Notes under the pieces: generated by a model
Databases searched by the model: none
What the model was told of the DNA's origin: nothing
Seen by the model: only the letters and a program-made list of their open reading frames with translations
Part shown: positions 1-6,059 of the stretch, piece by piece
Layout of the letters: each line of letters starts with the position of its first letter
Numbering within the stretch: the stretch's first letter is position 1
Origin: Clostridiales bacterium UBA4362
GTDB taxonomy: Bacteria > Bacillota > Clostridia > TANB77 > CAG-508
Assembly (NCBI GenBank): GCA_002393975.1
Contig: DGSM01000131.1
Coordinates: 1-7,113 of the forward strand
Direction of reading: 5' to 3'
Length of the DNA stretch: 7,113 nt
Made by a program: the position numbers and the translations under genes

Positions 1-1398
1 GCAGGAGAAACTAGCAATGCATATTCCTCTCTAAATAAAGCTGCTAATATTAGTCTACCAGATGAGTATTATAGTTCAGGAAATACTATAAGTGTTGCAT
101 CTATGATATCTTTACTTACAAATACTATAAGACCAGAATTGAGTGGCGCTGCGTCACTTCTTAAGCGAGCAATAGATCAATTATCTTCTGCTGAAAGGCA
201 GAATAAACAAGAGACAGAAGATATTGGGGGAATTAGAGAACAAACAGGGGGAGCTAAGAAAAGAAAGAGTAGATTTATTGATTCAAGTGACTTAGATAGA
301 GAAGAAGCTGAAGAGAAAAAGAAGAAAAAGAAAAAGAATAAAAATGATGATTCGGAAAAAACACATATTAATTCATTAGAAGAAGAGTTTAAAGAAGCAG
401 AAAAATGGATTAAACAAAAGAAAGATGTTATTTTAGAAATCGAAATTGGAAAGAAAGATTCGTTAATAGTTAAAGACAAAACAACTGGTGAAGATAAGAA
501 AATAGAGCAAGGAAAACATAAATATAAAGTTGTCGCCGTTGAAGGTGATACATTAACTATTCTTATAGATGGAAAAGAATATTTAGTAAAAAGACAAGAT
601 TTAAAGAACCTTGAAAATGCAGACCTTTATAGAAAACTTACTGATGAATTAGTATTAGTAAAAGATTACAATATAACTGGTGCAAATGGAAATAATAAAG
701 TATATTTTAAAAACTTAATTGTGCCAGAAAAGTATAAAGTCTCTACCACTAATGTGCAACCTATGTGGTATATAGCCTCTCTAGATAAAAATATAGAAGG
801 TACAACTGAAAGTGGTAAGAAATTCAAACTTAAAAAAGGTACAAAAATCTTAGTTATAAAGCAATCTGCAAGTAAAGATGGTGAATGCAAATGTGTTATT
901 CAAACAGGAGAAAATAAGGGAGAAGTTGTTACTATAAAATATAAGAAGCTTAATTTCCTACAACAAATTACGACCGGTGGCATTAAGTATACAAAGAGTA
1001 CTGCAGAAAAATTTATCAATTCTCATGATGTAAAAAGTAAAACTAAATATTTAGTATGGATTAATAAAAATACTCAAACTTTTTATGTTTTTGAAAGAGT
1101 AAATGGAGAATGGAAATGCATTAAAAGGTGGAATTGTGCAACAGGTAGTTATCAATATAGTAAAGCCTGTGATTATCATAATTCTTGGAAAAAAGAGATT
1201 TATAGAAAACAAGTTTCTTTCCAAAATATTTATAGATATATGCATTATACAGGCCCAGGCGGAAGCGGAATACATGGTTTGTTAGAGAAAAAAAGATTAG
1301 GATATCCTCAAAGCCATCAATGTATTAGACTTTCAAGTGCAAATCGAGATTGGGTATGGAACAATTTGCCTGAAGGAACAAGGGTTGTTAATTACTAA
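1..1398 (+). CDS. L,D-transpeptidase (YkuD domain) multidomain protein, 5'-truncated by window edge
   Basis: The frame is open from base 1, so this is the C-terminal 465 residues of a longer protein; the ATG at 103 is internal and has no ribosome binding site. Numbering from the first visible codon: a helical, Ala/Leu/Ser-rich stretch (about 15-70), a very Lys/Glu-rich tract (about 98-120), two beta-rich modules resembling bacterial SH3 domains (about 143-204 and 257-319), then the YkuD catalytic domain (about 347-465). The active site is seen as GIHG with His425 and SHQCIRL with Cys441 and Arg443; the 16-residue His-Cys spacing is normal for the family. Family knowledge: these enzymes form 3-3 peptidoglycan cross-links or attach proteins to peptidoglycan outside the cell, using the Cys as nucleophile. 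The usual SHGC is SHQC here. No signal peptide can be judged because the N-terminus is missing. The helical part could be a type VII-secretion-like targeting domain, but this is unproven. The catalytic domain is sure; the physiological role is not. Confidence 0.9.
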   Translation, partial: AGETSNAYSSLNKAANISLPDEYYSSGNTISVASMISLLTNTIRPELSGAASLLKRAIDQLSSAERQNKQETEDIGGIREQTGGAKKRKSRFIDSSDLDREEAEEKKKKKKKNKNDDSEKTHINSLEEEFKEAEKWIKQKKDVILEIEIGKKDSLIVKDKTTGEDKKIEQGKHKYKVVAVEGDTLTILIDGKEYLVKRQDLKNLENADLYRKLTDELVLVKDYNITGANGNNKVYFKNLIVPEKYKVSTTNVQPMWYIASLDKNIEGTTESGKKFKLKKGTKILVIKQSASKDGECKCVIQTGENKGEVVTIKYKKLNFLQQITTGGIKYTKSTAEKFINSHDVKSKTKYLVWINKNTQTFYVFERVNGEWKCIKRWNCATGSYQYSKACDYHNSWKKEIYRKQVSFQNIYRYMHYTGPGGSGIHGLLEKKRLGYPQSHQCIRLSSANRDWVWNNLPEGTRVVNY

Positions 1399-1400
1399 AT

Positions 1401-1429
1401 TTGCAAAAAATGGCAAAATATGTTATAAT
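1401..1429 (+). promoter_or_regulatory. Promoter of the orphan 96-residue gene
   Basis: The -35 box TTGCAA (1401-1406) is separated by exactly 17 bp from a perfect TATAAT (1424-1429). The latter is preceded by TG at 1421-1422, giving an extended -10. It begins 2 bp after the stop of the transpeptidase gene, with no terminator between them. The expected transcript start near 1436 gives a leader of about 46 nt. The word AATTTGCAA occurs both at 1398-1406 and at 1432-1440, flanking the -10 box; it could be an operator but is short. Confidence 0.8.
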
Positions 1430-1481
1430 ATAATTTGCAACCCGTTGACAATGTCGGTTTTTGTTACATGGAGGAACGCTT

Positions 1482-1772
1482 ATGACATTGAAAGATGCAT
1501 TATTGGAAGAAATTGCTCTACGGAACGAGTTTGATGTAGAAGCAATCAAGTTACTTGAGGGTGTTTACGTGGAACAGCATAAGCAGAGGGCAATCGCTGA
1601 GCAGATGGTTAACTACCCGTCTCTGATTAAGGGATTGGTCAATATGATCAAAACCAATGAAGTAGACTGTGTTGATATTCTCGTCACGAAGGCGGATCAT
1701 CATGGTAAACCTTATTGGATGTTCAGCCAGTCAAACCCGCAGAAAGCAGTTCTTTGCGTGAACAGTCTTTAA
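1482..1772 (+). CDS. Hypothetical 96-residue protein, compositionally foreign
   Basis: I do not recognise this protein. The start at ATG 1482 is set by GGAGG at 1470-1474 with a 7-nt gap; an upstream in-frame TTG at 1461 would put that site inside the gene and is rejected. The product is soluble, with no signal peptide or membrane segment. It looks helical in the first 60 residues (acidic and Leu-rich, then a KQRAIAEQM stretch), followed by a short beta-like part (VDILVTKAD) and a tail containing HHGKPYWMF. A hand count gives about 42% GC, against about 27% in a sampled stretch of a neighbouring gene, and it uses codons such as CTG, CGG, CCG and GCG that are scarce nearby. It has its own promoter and terminator, so it is an independent transcription unit. 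Composition and architecture suggest horizontal acquisition, possibly as part of a small mobile or regulatory cassette, but no transposase, integrase or terminal repeats are visible. Confidence 0.75.
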   Translation: MTLKDALLEEIALRNEFDVEAIKLLEGVYVEQHKQRAIAEQMVNYPSLIKGLVNMIKTNEVDCVDILVTKADHHGKPYWMFSQSNPQKAVLCVNSL

Positions 1773-1783
1773 ATAGTACCGAC

Positions 1784-1823
1784 AGCCGTGTGGAGAAAAA
1801 TATTTCTCCGCATGGCTTTTTTT
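1784..1823 (+). terminator. Strong intrinsic terminator after the orphan gene
   Basis: A 15-bp stem (1784-1798 with 1803-1817, two G-U wobbles, no bulge) closes a 4-nt loop and runs into seven T residues (1817-1823). It lies 11 bp after the stop codon at 1772. Confidence 0.93.
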
Positions 1824-1836
1824 ATTATTTTTTTAT

Positions 1837-1845
1837 TGTTATAAT
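1837..1845 (+). promoter_or_regulatory. Extended -10 promoter for the CPBP protease gene
   Basis: TG-T-TATAAT at 1837-1845 is the same 9-mer as the -10 of the preceding promoter. A 17-bp spacer would put the -35 box in the T-run of the terminator (1817-1822, TTTTTT), which is poor, so the extended -10 would have to do most of the work. The predicted start near 1852 leaves a 25-nt leader with the ribosome binding site at 1864-1870. Confidence 0.6.
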
Positions 1846-1876
1846 TTTTTCAAGTAATAATAAAGGAGAGTTATCT

Positions 1877-3019
1877 ATGAATGATAAAACAAGAAAAATA
1901 ACCTTAATAGTATTAATTAGTTTATCTTTGTTAGGTTCTATTTTGTTTTTTACACTATTTAGTATAGTAACATCTAGTGATATGTATAAAGAAACTTTAA
2001 AAGAATCAGTTCAGTTAGCTATAGAAGAAAGTGAGAAAAATCCTGAGCAACAACAGTTGTATTCTATATATACTCAAGGAAAATCTGCAGATGAATTAGT
2101 TGATCAATCACTTAAAGGCATGGGAGTAATTAAAAAGTTTGTAATTTTACAAATGGTTTTACATATTATTATGATTGTTACTACCATTAAAGGTCCTAAT
2201 AAGAATAGAATGGCTTTGAAGTATTTAAGCATTTTAAATCTTATTTTAAGCTTTGGTATTCTTTCTATAGCTATTCTTGTAATAAGTTGTATAAAATCAA
2301 AAGATGTTCCATGCGAAAAGCCTGTACCACCAGAGCTAGAGCCAGTAAATACATTTAAATTGCCAGTATATATTATTGGATTCTTAGCCGTTTGGCTACT
2401 AGTATATAATGGTTTATTATCTAAAATATTTCCACAACTTGAAACTTTTGCAGATGCAAAACCAGTTTTATTTGAAGTTGTATTCTATTTAATATTAGCA
2501 GCTTTTGTATTTATTCTATTTAGAAAAGAGTTTATAAGAGATTTTAAGGCATTTATACATAATTTTGGAACATATCATAACTTCATAGCAAAAGGCTTTT
2601 TCTGGATAATGTTATTAAATTTTGGAACAGGTATAGTATTAACATTAATAGTAAAAACAACATCTGAAAACCAAGCTGCATTAATGGAACTACCTTTATG
2701 GTTTATGATTATAATTGCTACAATACTAGGCCCAATGGTAGAAGAGGGAATCTATAGAGGAATATTAGGAAAATTTATTAAAAATAAAGTTGCATTTGTT
2801 ATTATTTCATCATTATTATTTGCTGCAATGCATGTAGTAACAATAACATCTCTTCCAGAATCACCAATGCAATATTTATTCTTAATCCAATATGGTGTAA
2901 TGGGAATTGTACTATCTTTGAATTATGTACGTACTAAGAATATATTCTCATCATATATGATACATATGTTAATGAATGCAGTTGCAACAACTATGATGAG
3001 TGCACTAATTCTTTTATAA
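1877..3019 (+). CDS. CPBP family intramembrane glutamic/metallo-endopeptidase with N-terminal membrane extension
   Basis: The start at ATG 1877 is fixed by AGGAGAG at 1864-1870; the open frame extends upstream to 1715, but that part runs through a terminator and a promoter. The 380-residue product has two parts. Residues 1-142 form a membrane module: a helix at about 10-32, an outside loop rich in Glu and Gln, then helices at about 88-104 and 117-138. A Pro/Glu linker (about 143-157) leads to the CPBP (Abi/CAAX protease-like) domain, with further hydrophobic segments. The three family motifs are complete: EEGIYR (Glu289, Glu290, Arg294), FAAMH (Phe315, His319) and HMLMN (His363, Asn367). Family knowledge: these proteases cleave prenylated proteins in eukaryotes, and in bacteria they serve in bacteriocin self-immunity or maturation and in regulated membrane proteolysis. 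The substrate here is unknown and no bacteriocin gene is visible nearby. The N-terminal part loosely resembles small DUF4064-type membrane domains; I am not certain of that match. Confidence 0.92.
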   Translation: MNDKTRKITLIVLISLSLLGSILFFTLFSIVTSSDMYKETLKESVQLAIEESEKNPEQQQLYSIYTQGKSADELVDQSLKGMGVIKKFVILQMVLHIIMIVTTIKGPNKNRMALKYLSILNLILSFGILSIAILVISCIKSKDVPCEKPVPPELEPVNTFKLPVYIIGFLAVWLLVYNGLLSKIFPQLETFADAKPVLFEVVFYLILAAFVFILFRKEFIRDFKAFIHNFGTYHNFIAKGFFWIMLLNFGTGIVLTLIVKTTSENQAALMELPLWFMIIIATILGPMVEEGIYRGILGKFIKNKVAFVIISSLLFAAMHVVTITSLPESPMQYLFLIQYGVMGIVLSLNYVRTKNIFSSYMIHMLMNAVATTMMSALILL

Positions 3020-3081
3020 AGTATTATTAATAGAAAATATTAAAAGAAATAAATAAAGGTTTTTAATAAAAAATGAAGAAG

Positions 3082-3122
3082 TTGAATAGTTGTTCAAGTG
3101 ATGAACACTATTCAATTTTTTT
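3082..3122 (+). terminator. Intrinsic terminator after the CPBP gene
   Basis: The arms 3082-3095 and 3103-3115 pair over 13 bp with a single bulged T (3091), close a 7-nt loop and are followed by seven T residues (3116-3122). It lies 62 bp after the CPBP stop codon and directly upstream of the hemolysin III ribosome binding site. This also shows that the in-frame ATG at 3073 is not the start of the next gene. Confidence 0.87.
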
Positions 3123-3147
3123 GTATAATATTAAAAAGGAGGTACTA

Positions 3148-3822
3148 TTGAAAAGAACAAAACTTGCTGACAGAGAATTACCATCATATACTAAGGGAGA
3201 AGAGATTTTCAATATGGTAACACATATTGTAGGAGCAGGATTGAGCATAGTAGCACTAATCCTTTGCATAGTCTTCTCTGCTATTCATCATAATACATAT
3301 GGAATTGTTTCTAGTTGTATTTATGGAGTAAGTTCAATTTTACTATATACGATGTCTAGCATATATCATGGATTAAGTCCAAAATTACATGGAAAAAAGG
3401 TATTACAAATATTAGATCATTGTACAATTTTTATTCTTATTGCAGGATGTTATACTCCATTTACATTATGCACAATTAGAGAAACAAGTAGTGCTTGGGG
3501 ATGGTCAATTTTTGGTGTGATTTGGGCAGCTGCAATTCTTGGAGTTGTATTAAATTCGATAGATCTAAAAAAATATAGGAAATTTTCACTTATATCATAT
3601 ATTTTGATGGGGTGGGGTGCAGTAATTAGATTTCCACTTTTAGTACAAAAATTAGGAATAATAGGAATACTTCTTCTAATAGGAGGAGGGATTGCATATA
3701 CTATTGGCGTTGTATTCTATATAATTGGAAAAAAGAAAAAGTATATGCATTCTATTTTTCATTTATTAATATTATTGGGAAGTATTCTTCATTTCTTTTG
3801 CATATTCTTTTTTGTAATTTAA
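3148..3822 (+). CDS. Hemolysin III / PAQR-like family integral membrane protein
   Basis: The start is TTG 3148, preceded by a perfect AGGAGG (3137-3142) with a 5-nt gap. It gives the N-terminus M-KRTKLADRELPSYTKGEE, typical of the clostridial family. An ATG at 3073 in the same frame lies before the terminator hairpin and is rejected. The 224-residue product has about seven hydrophobic helices. Conserved residues are His74 (SSIYHGL), Asp90 and His91 (LDHCTIF), and His201, His205 and His215 near the C-terminus (HSIFHL...ILHFF), corresponding to the metal-binding histidines of the PAQR/CREST fold. Family knowledge: HlyIII of Bacillus cereus was reported as a pore-forming hemolysin, but most bacterial homologues (E. 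coli YqfA type) are thought to be membrane-homeostasis proteins or hydrolases. The name should not be read as evidence of a toxin. The gene sits between two unrelated genes, and no strong promoter of its own is visible; a TATAAT at 3124-3129 has no good -35 box. Confidence 0.93.
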   Translation: MKRTKLADRELPSYTKGEEIFNMVTHIVGAGLSIVALILCIVFSAIHHNTYGIVSSCIYGVSSILLYTMSSIYHGLSPKLHGKKVLQILDHCTIFILIAGCYTPFTLCTIRETSSAWGWSIFGVIWAAAILGVVLNSIDLKKYRKFSLISYILMGWGAVIRFPLLVQKLGIIGILLLIGGGIAYTIGVVFYIIGKKKKYMHSIFHLLILLGSILHFFCIFFFVI

Positions 3823-3823
3823 T

Positions 3824-3852
3824 TTTACAATTTAAAAATTTAAATATATAAT
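3824..3852 (+). promoter_or_regulatory. Promoter of the HAD phosphatase gene
   Basis: TTTACA (3824-3829), a 17-bp spacer and a perfect TATAAT (3847-3852) form a near-consensus housekeeping promoter, starting just after the hemolysin III stop codon. The predicted transcript start near 3859 leaves about 26 nt before the ATG, with the ribosome binding site AAGGA at 3873-3877. Confidence 0.78.
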
Positions 3853-3884
3853 TATCATGATACTTTAATAAAAAGGAAAAACAA

Positions 3885-4502
3885 ATGATAAAAAACATTA
3901 TAACTGATGTAGGACAAGTAATACTCAAATTTAAGTGCTATGATTGTTTAAGAGATATAACTGATAATGAAGAAGAATATAGATTTCTTTGTAGTATTAC
4001 TTTTGATTCTCCTAATTGGACAAGATATGACAAAGGAGACTTTCAAAAGAATGATTTTGAAGAATACTTAAAATCTTTTACTCAAACAGATAAACAAAAA
4101 GCACAAATTCATGAATTAATGCTTTGCTGGCGTAATTATTTAGAATTAAATCAACCAATGGTAGATTTAATCCATAAATTTAAAAGTAATGGATATAAAT
4201 TATATATTCTTTCGAATGCGCCATATGAAGTTCCAGTTTATTTAAATAGCTATCATATGATTCAATTATTTGATGGAACAGTTTTTTCTTGTTATGAAAG
4301 GGTATTAAAACCAGAAAAGAAAATATATCAAAACATTTTAAATAGATACAATTTGAAACCAGAGGAAAGTTTATTTATTGATGATAGAAAAGTAAATATT
4401 GCTTCTGCCAAAGAGCTTGGATTTAACGTATTTGAATATGAATACGATGAACATGAAAATGCAATTGAAGAGATAAAAAAGATGGGAATAAAGATTGATT
4501 AG
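3885..4502 (+). CDS. HAD-superfamily (subfamily IA, YihX-like) phosphatase
   Basis: The start at ATG 3885 has AAGGA 7 nt upstream. The 205-residue product carries all four HAD motifs. Motif I is ITDVGQVIL with nucleophile Asp8. The position normally held by the second Asp is Gly10, as is usual in the D-x-G-x-V type of YihX-like enzymes. Motif II is ILSNA with Ser110 and Asn111, motif III is LKPEK with Lys142, and motif IV is FIDDR with Asp166 and Asp167. A helical cap fills about residues 17-90. Length and layout match E. coli YihX (a glucose-1-phosphate phosphatase) and related cytosolic sugar-phosphate or nucleotide phosphatases. The substrate cannot be read from the sequence. The gene has its own promoter and terminator, so it is a single-gene unit with no functional link to its neighbours. 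Confidence 0.93.
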   Translation: MIKNIITDVGQVILKFKCYDCLRDITDNEEEYRFLCSITFDSPNWTRYDKGDFQKNDFEEYLKSFTQTDKQKAQIHELMLCWRNYLELNQPMVDLIHKFKSNGYKLYILSNAPYEVPVYLNSYHMIQLFDGTVFSCYERVLKPEKKIYQNILNRYNLKPEESLFIDDRKVNIASAKELGFNVFEYEYDEHENAIEEIKKMGIKID

Positions 4503-4531
4503 AGTTTAGATAGAAGTCTAAGCTCTTTTTT
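4501..4531 (+). terminator. Intrinsic terminator of the HAD gene
   Basis: A 10-bp stem (4501-4510 with 4517-4526, one G-U pair) has a 6-nt loop and a run of T residues (4526-4531). The left arm begins within the stop codon of the HAD gene. It separates that gene from the surface-fibre operon. Confidence 0.88.
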
Positions 4532-4584
4532 ATTTGCTAGATTAAATTAATATAAAGAAAACTTAATGGAAATGTAATAAAGCA

Positions 4585-4624
4585 CCTTTGCAAACAATGG
4601 CAAGGTCTTTGAGGTTAAAGACTT
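4585..4624 (+). promoter_or_regulatory. Possible structured leader upstream of the fibre operon
   Basis: Two overlapping hairpins can be drawn: CCTT-GC with GC-AAGG (4585-4591 with 4600-4605, one bulge), and GTCTTT with AAAGAC (4605-4610 with 4617-4622, extendable to 8 bp with a wobble). They share bases 4604-4605, so they could be mutually exclusive. I see no match to a known riboswitch consensus. The surrounding 4532-4682 holds no gene with a usable start. One frame (4582-4707) is open for about 41 codons with no ATG or GTG start, so a gene relic is equally possible. Confidence 0.25.
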
Positions 4625-4682
4625 ATTGGGAAAGTTGAAGGTTTATTCACTGATTGATAAAATTAAATGGTATAAAAGTCTT

Positions 4683-4688
4683 TATAAT
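4683..4688 (+). promoter_or_regulatory. Candidate -10 box of the fibre operon
   Basis: A perfect TATAAT lies about 40 bp before the ATA codon at 4723 and about 25 bp before the ribosome binding site at 4711-4715. No convincing -35 box sits 16-18 bp upstream; TTGATA at 4654-4659 is 23 bp away. If it is used, the transcript would start near 4695, after the ATG at 4687. Confidence 0.35.
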
Positions 4689-5412
4689 GGGATTAATATC
4701 AATTAGGGAAGGGAGTGATTTCATAAAAAAGTTAAAAGTTAGACTGATAGTTTTAGGAACAATATTTTTTATAATAATGAGCATTTCCGGAATAAATGTT
4801 GTAAGAGGGCAAACTCAAAAAGCAATAAAGAACCCTGTTGATATTAAAATCGAAACATATAAAGGCTATAGTTCAGGAAAAACATTTAGTCCAGGAGAAG
4901 TGGTTTCATTTTCACCAAAAGTTCTAAACATTGGAGTAGATTGCTATCTTAGAGTAAAGATAGACTATGTTAATGATAGTACAAACTTTTTAGACTATGT
5001 TACAGCTTTTCCTAATAGTTTAGAAAAACATGGAGAATACTATTACTTAAAAAGAGTATTTAAAGCAAATGAAACTTTATCATTATTTGATACAATTCAA
5101 ATACCAGTGGATGCTGAAGAAAAAGTTAATGATGAAAGAGTTATACTTGAAATAATTGCTGAAGCAATCCAAGTAGATGGATTTGAACCGGATTATTCTT
5201 TAGAAGATCCATGGAAGGGTGTAGTTCCAGAAAAGAACACAGGACAAATTTATTATATAGATGATGATACAGAAGAAGCTCCAAAGAAAAAGAATCCTAA
5301 AACAGGAGATTCAATTGATGCTTATGTAATAATATTTGTTATCTCTGCAATATGTTTAATAATTACTATTATTTCTTATAGCAGGGAAAAGAAAAAAGAT
5401 ATTAATTTTTAA
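4687..5412 (+). CDS. NPKTG-anchored cell-wall protein, TasA-like paralogue
   Basis: Numbering uses the ATG at 4687 (241 residues), chosen as the most conservative start although it has no ribosome binding site. The best one (GGGAG, 4711-4715) precedes an ATA codon at 4723, which would give 229 residues. After a basic stretch (KKLKVR, 14-19) a hydrophobic helix (20-39) forms a Sec signal peptide, probably cut near VVRG-QTQ (41/42). The mature part has VDIKIE (51-56), then FSPGEVV and PKVLN, and ILEIIAEAIQVD (153-164). The same landmarks occur in the next gene's product. An acidic linker leads to the sorting signal NPKTGD at 203-208, a hydrophobic helix, and the basic tail SREKKK. A sortase should therefore link it to the wall; no sortase gene is in the window. 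It opens an operon with a TasA-like subunit 32 nt downstream and sipW. I infer a role as wall-attached base or anchor of the fibre, comparable in position but not in sequence to TapA of Bacillus. Confidence 0.85.
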   Translation: MGLISIREGSDFIKKLKVRLIVLGTIFFIIMSISGINVVRGQTQKAIKNPVDIKIETYKGYSSGKTFSPGEVVSFSPKVLNIGVDCYLRVKIDYVNDSTNFLDYVTAFPNSLEKHGEYYYLKRVFKANETLSLFDTIQIPVDAEEKVNDERVILEIIAEAIQVDGFEPDYSLEDPWKGVVPEKNTGQIYYIDDDTEEAPKKKNPKTGDSIDAYVIIFVISAICLIITIISYSREKKKDINF

Positions 5413-5444
5413 AATTTAATAAAAAGAAAAGAAAGGAGAAAACA

Positions 5445-6041
5445 ATGAGCAAGAAGAAAATTATTGCTGTCTCAATCGTATTAGCATTAATACTATTAAT
5501 AGGAGGAATGATAGCTTACTTTACAGATACAGATAACAAAACTAACGTATTTGTTTTAGGAGATAATGTAGACATTGCATTAAATGAAACATTCAATGAA
5601 ACTGTTGCAAATGGAGTTCATCCTGGAACAGTTGTTGAAAAAGCTCCAAAGGTTGTAAACCAATCTACAACTACACCAGCTTATGTATTTTTAGAAGTAA
5701 AAGTTCCACTATATGATTCAAATGCTGATGGAACAGTTGATGCAGAATTATTCCAATATACTCCAAAGGCTGGATGGTATGAGATGGAAGATAAGGCAAG
5801 TACTGATACTACTAATAAATTTAGAACACATGTATATGCATATGGCTCAGAAACAGCTATGACTTCATTAGCTGCTAGTAGCGAAACAGGAACATTATTT
5901 GATAATGTTACTTTAGTTTCTACATTAACAGCAGAACAAAAAGCTACAGCTCCAGATAATCCAAATATCGACATCGTAGCAAAAGCTATCCAAATAGACA
6001 ATGTTGGAACAACACCAGCTGAAGTATATGCAAAATTCTAA
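5445..6041 (+). CDS. TasA/camelysin-like fibre subunit with SipW-type signal peptide
   Basis: The start at ATG 5445 has AAAGGAG (5432-5438) 6 nt upstream, the best ribosome binding site of the operon. The 198-residue product begins with SKKK, a hydrophobic helix (6-23) and GGMIAYFTDTD. This is the SipW-dependent signal pattern seen in TasA and CalY, with cleavage expected after Ala24. The mature part starts with NVFVLGDNVDIAL (34-46), then HPGTVV (59-64), PKVVN (68-72), YVFLEVKV (80-87) and DIVAKAIQID (176-185), typical of the TasA/camelysin (peptidase M73-like) beta-sandwich. There is no cysteine, no sorting signal and no C-terminal membrane helix, so it should be released and could polymerise. 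TasA forms the protein fibres of the B. subtilis biofilm matrix; camelysin was described as a casein-cleaving surface protein of B. cereus. No protease motif is evident here, so a structural fibre role is more likely. The adjacent sipW supports the assignment. Confidence 0.88.
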   Translation: MSKKKIIAVSIVLALILLIGGMIAYFTDTDNKTNVFVLGDNVDIALNETFNETVANGVHPGTVVEKAPKVVNQSTTTPAYVFLEVKVPLYDSNADGTVDAELFQYTPKAGWYEMEDKASTDTTNKFRTHVYAYGSETAMTSLAASSETGTLFDNVTLVSTLTAEQKATAPDNPNIDIVAKAIQIDNVGTTPAEVYAKF

Positions 6042-6059
6042 GAATAAAAGGCAAGCATA

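Noticed and set aside
177..1275. Minus-strand open frames within the transpeptidase gene
   Set aside because: They have no ribosome binding sites, their translations are low-complexity (for example runs of Phe opposite the Lys tract), and they lie wholly inside a clear + strand gene.
1445..1450. TTGACA as a -35 box
   Set aside because: No -10 box follows at 16-18 bp; it lies within the leader transcribed from the stronger upstream promoter.
1461..1481. TTG 1461 as start of the orphan gene
   Set aside because: GGAGG at 1470-1474 would then lie inside the coding region, while ATG 1482 is ideally spaced from it.
1715..1876. Upstream extension of the CPBP gene
   Set aside because: It overlaps the orphan gene, its terminator and a promoter; the ribosome binding site at 1864-1870 fixes the start at 1877.
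3124..3129. TATAAT as a promoter for hemolysin III
   Set aside because: There is no -35 box at the right distance, and the transcript would start at the ribosome binding site itself. It remains possible but is unsupported.
3073..3147. N-terminal 25-codon extension of the hemolysin III gene from ATG 3073
   Set aside because: It spans an intrinsic terminator, and a perfect AGGAGG lies before TTG 3148, which gives the family-typical N-terminus.
4561..4650. c-di-GMP (GEMM) riboswitch before the fibre operon
   Set aside because: The region has GCAAAC and hairpins but lacks the conserved core of the class I or class II aptamers.
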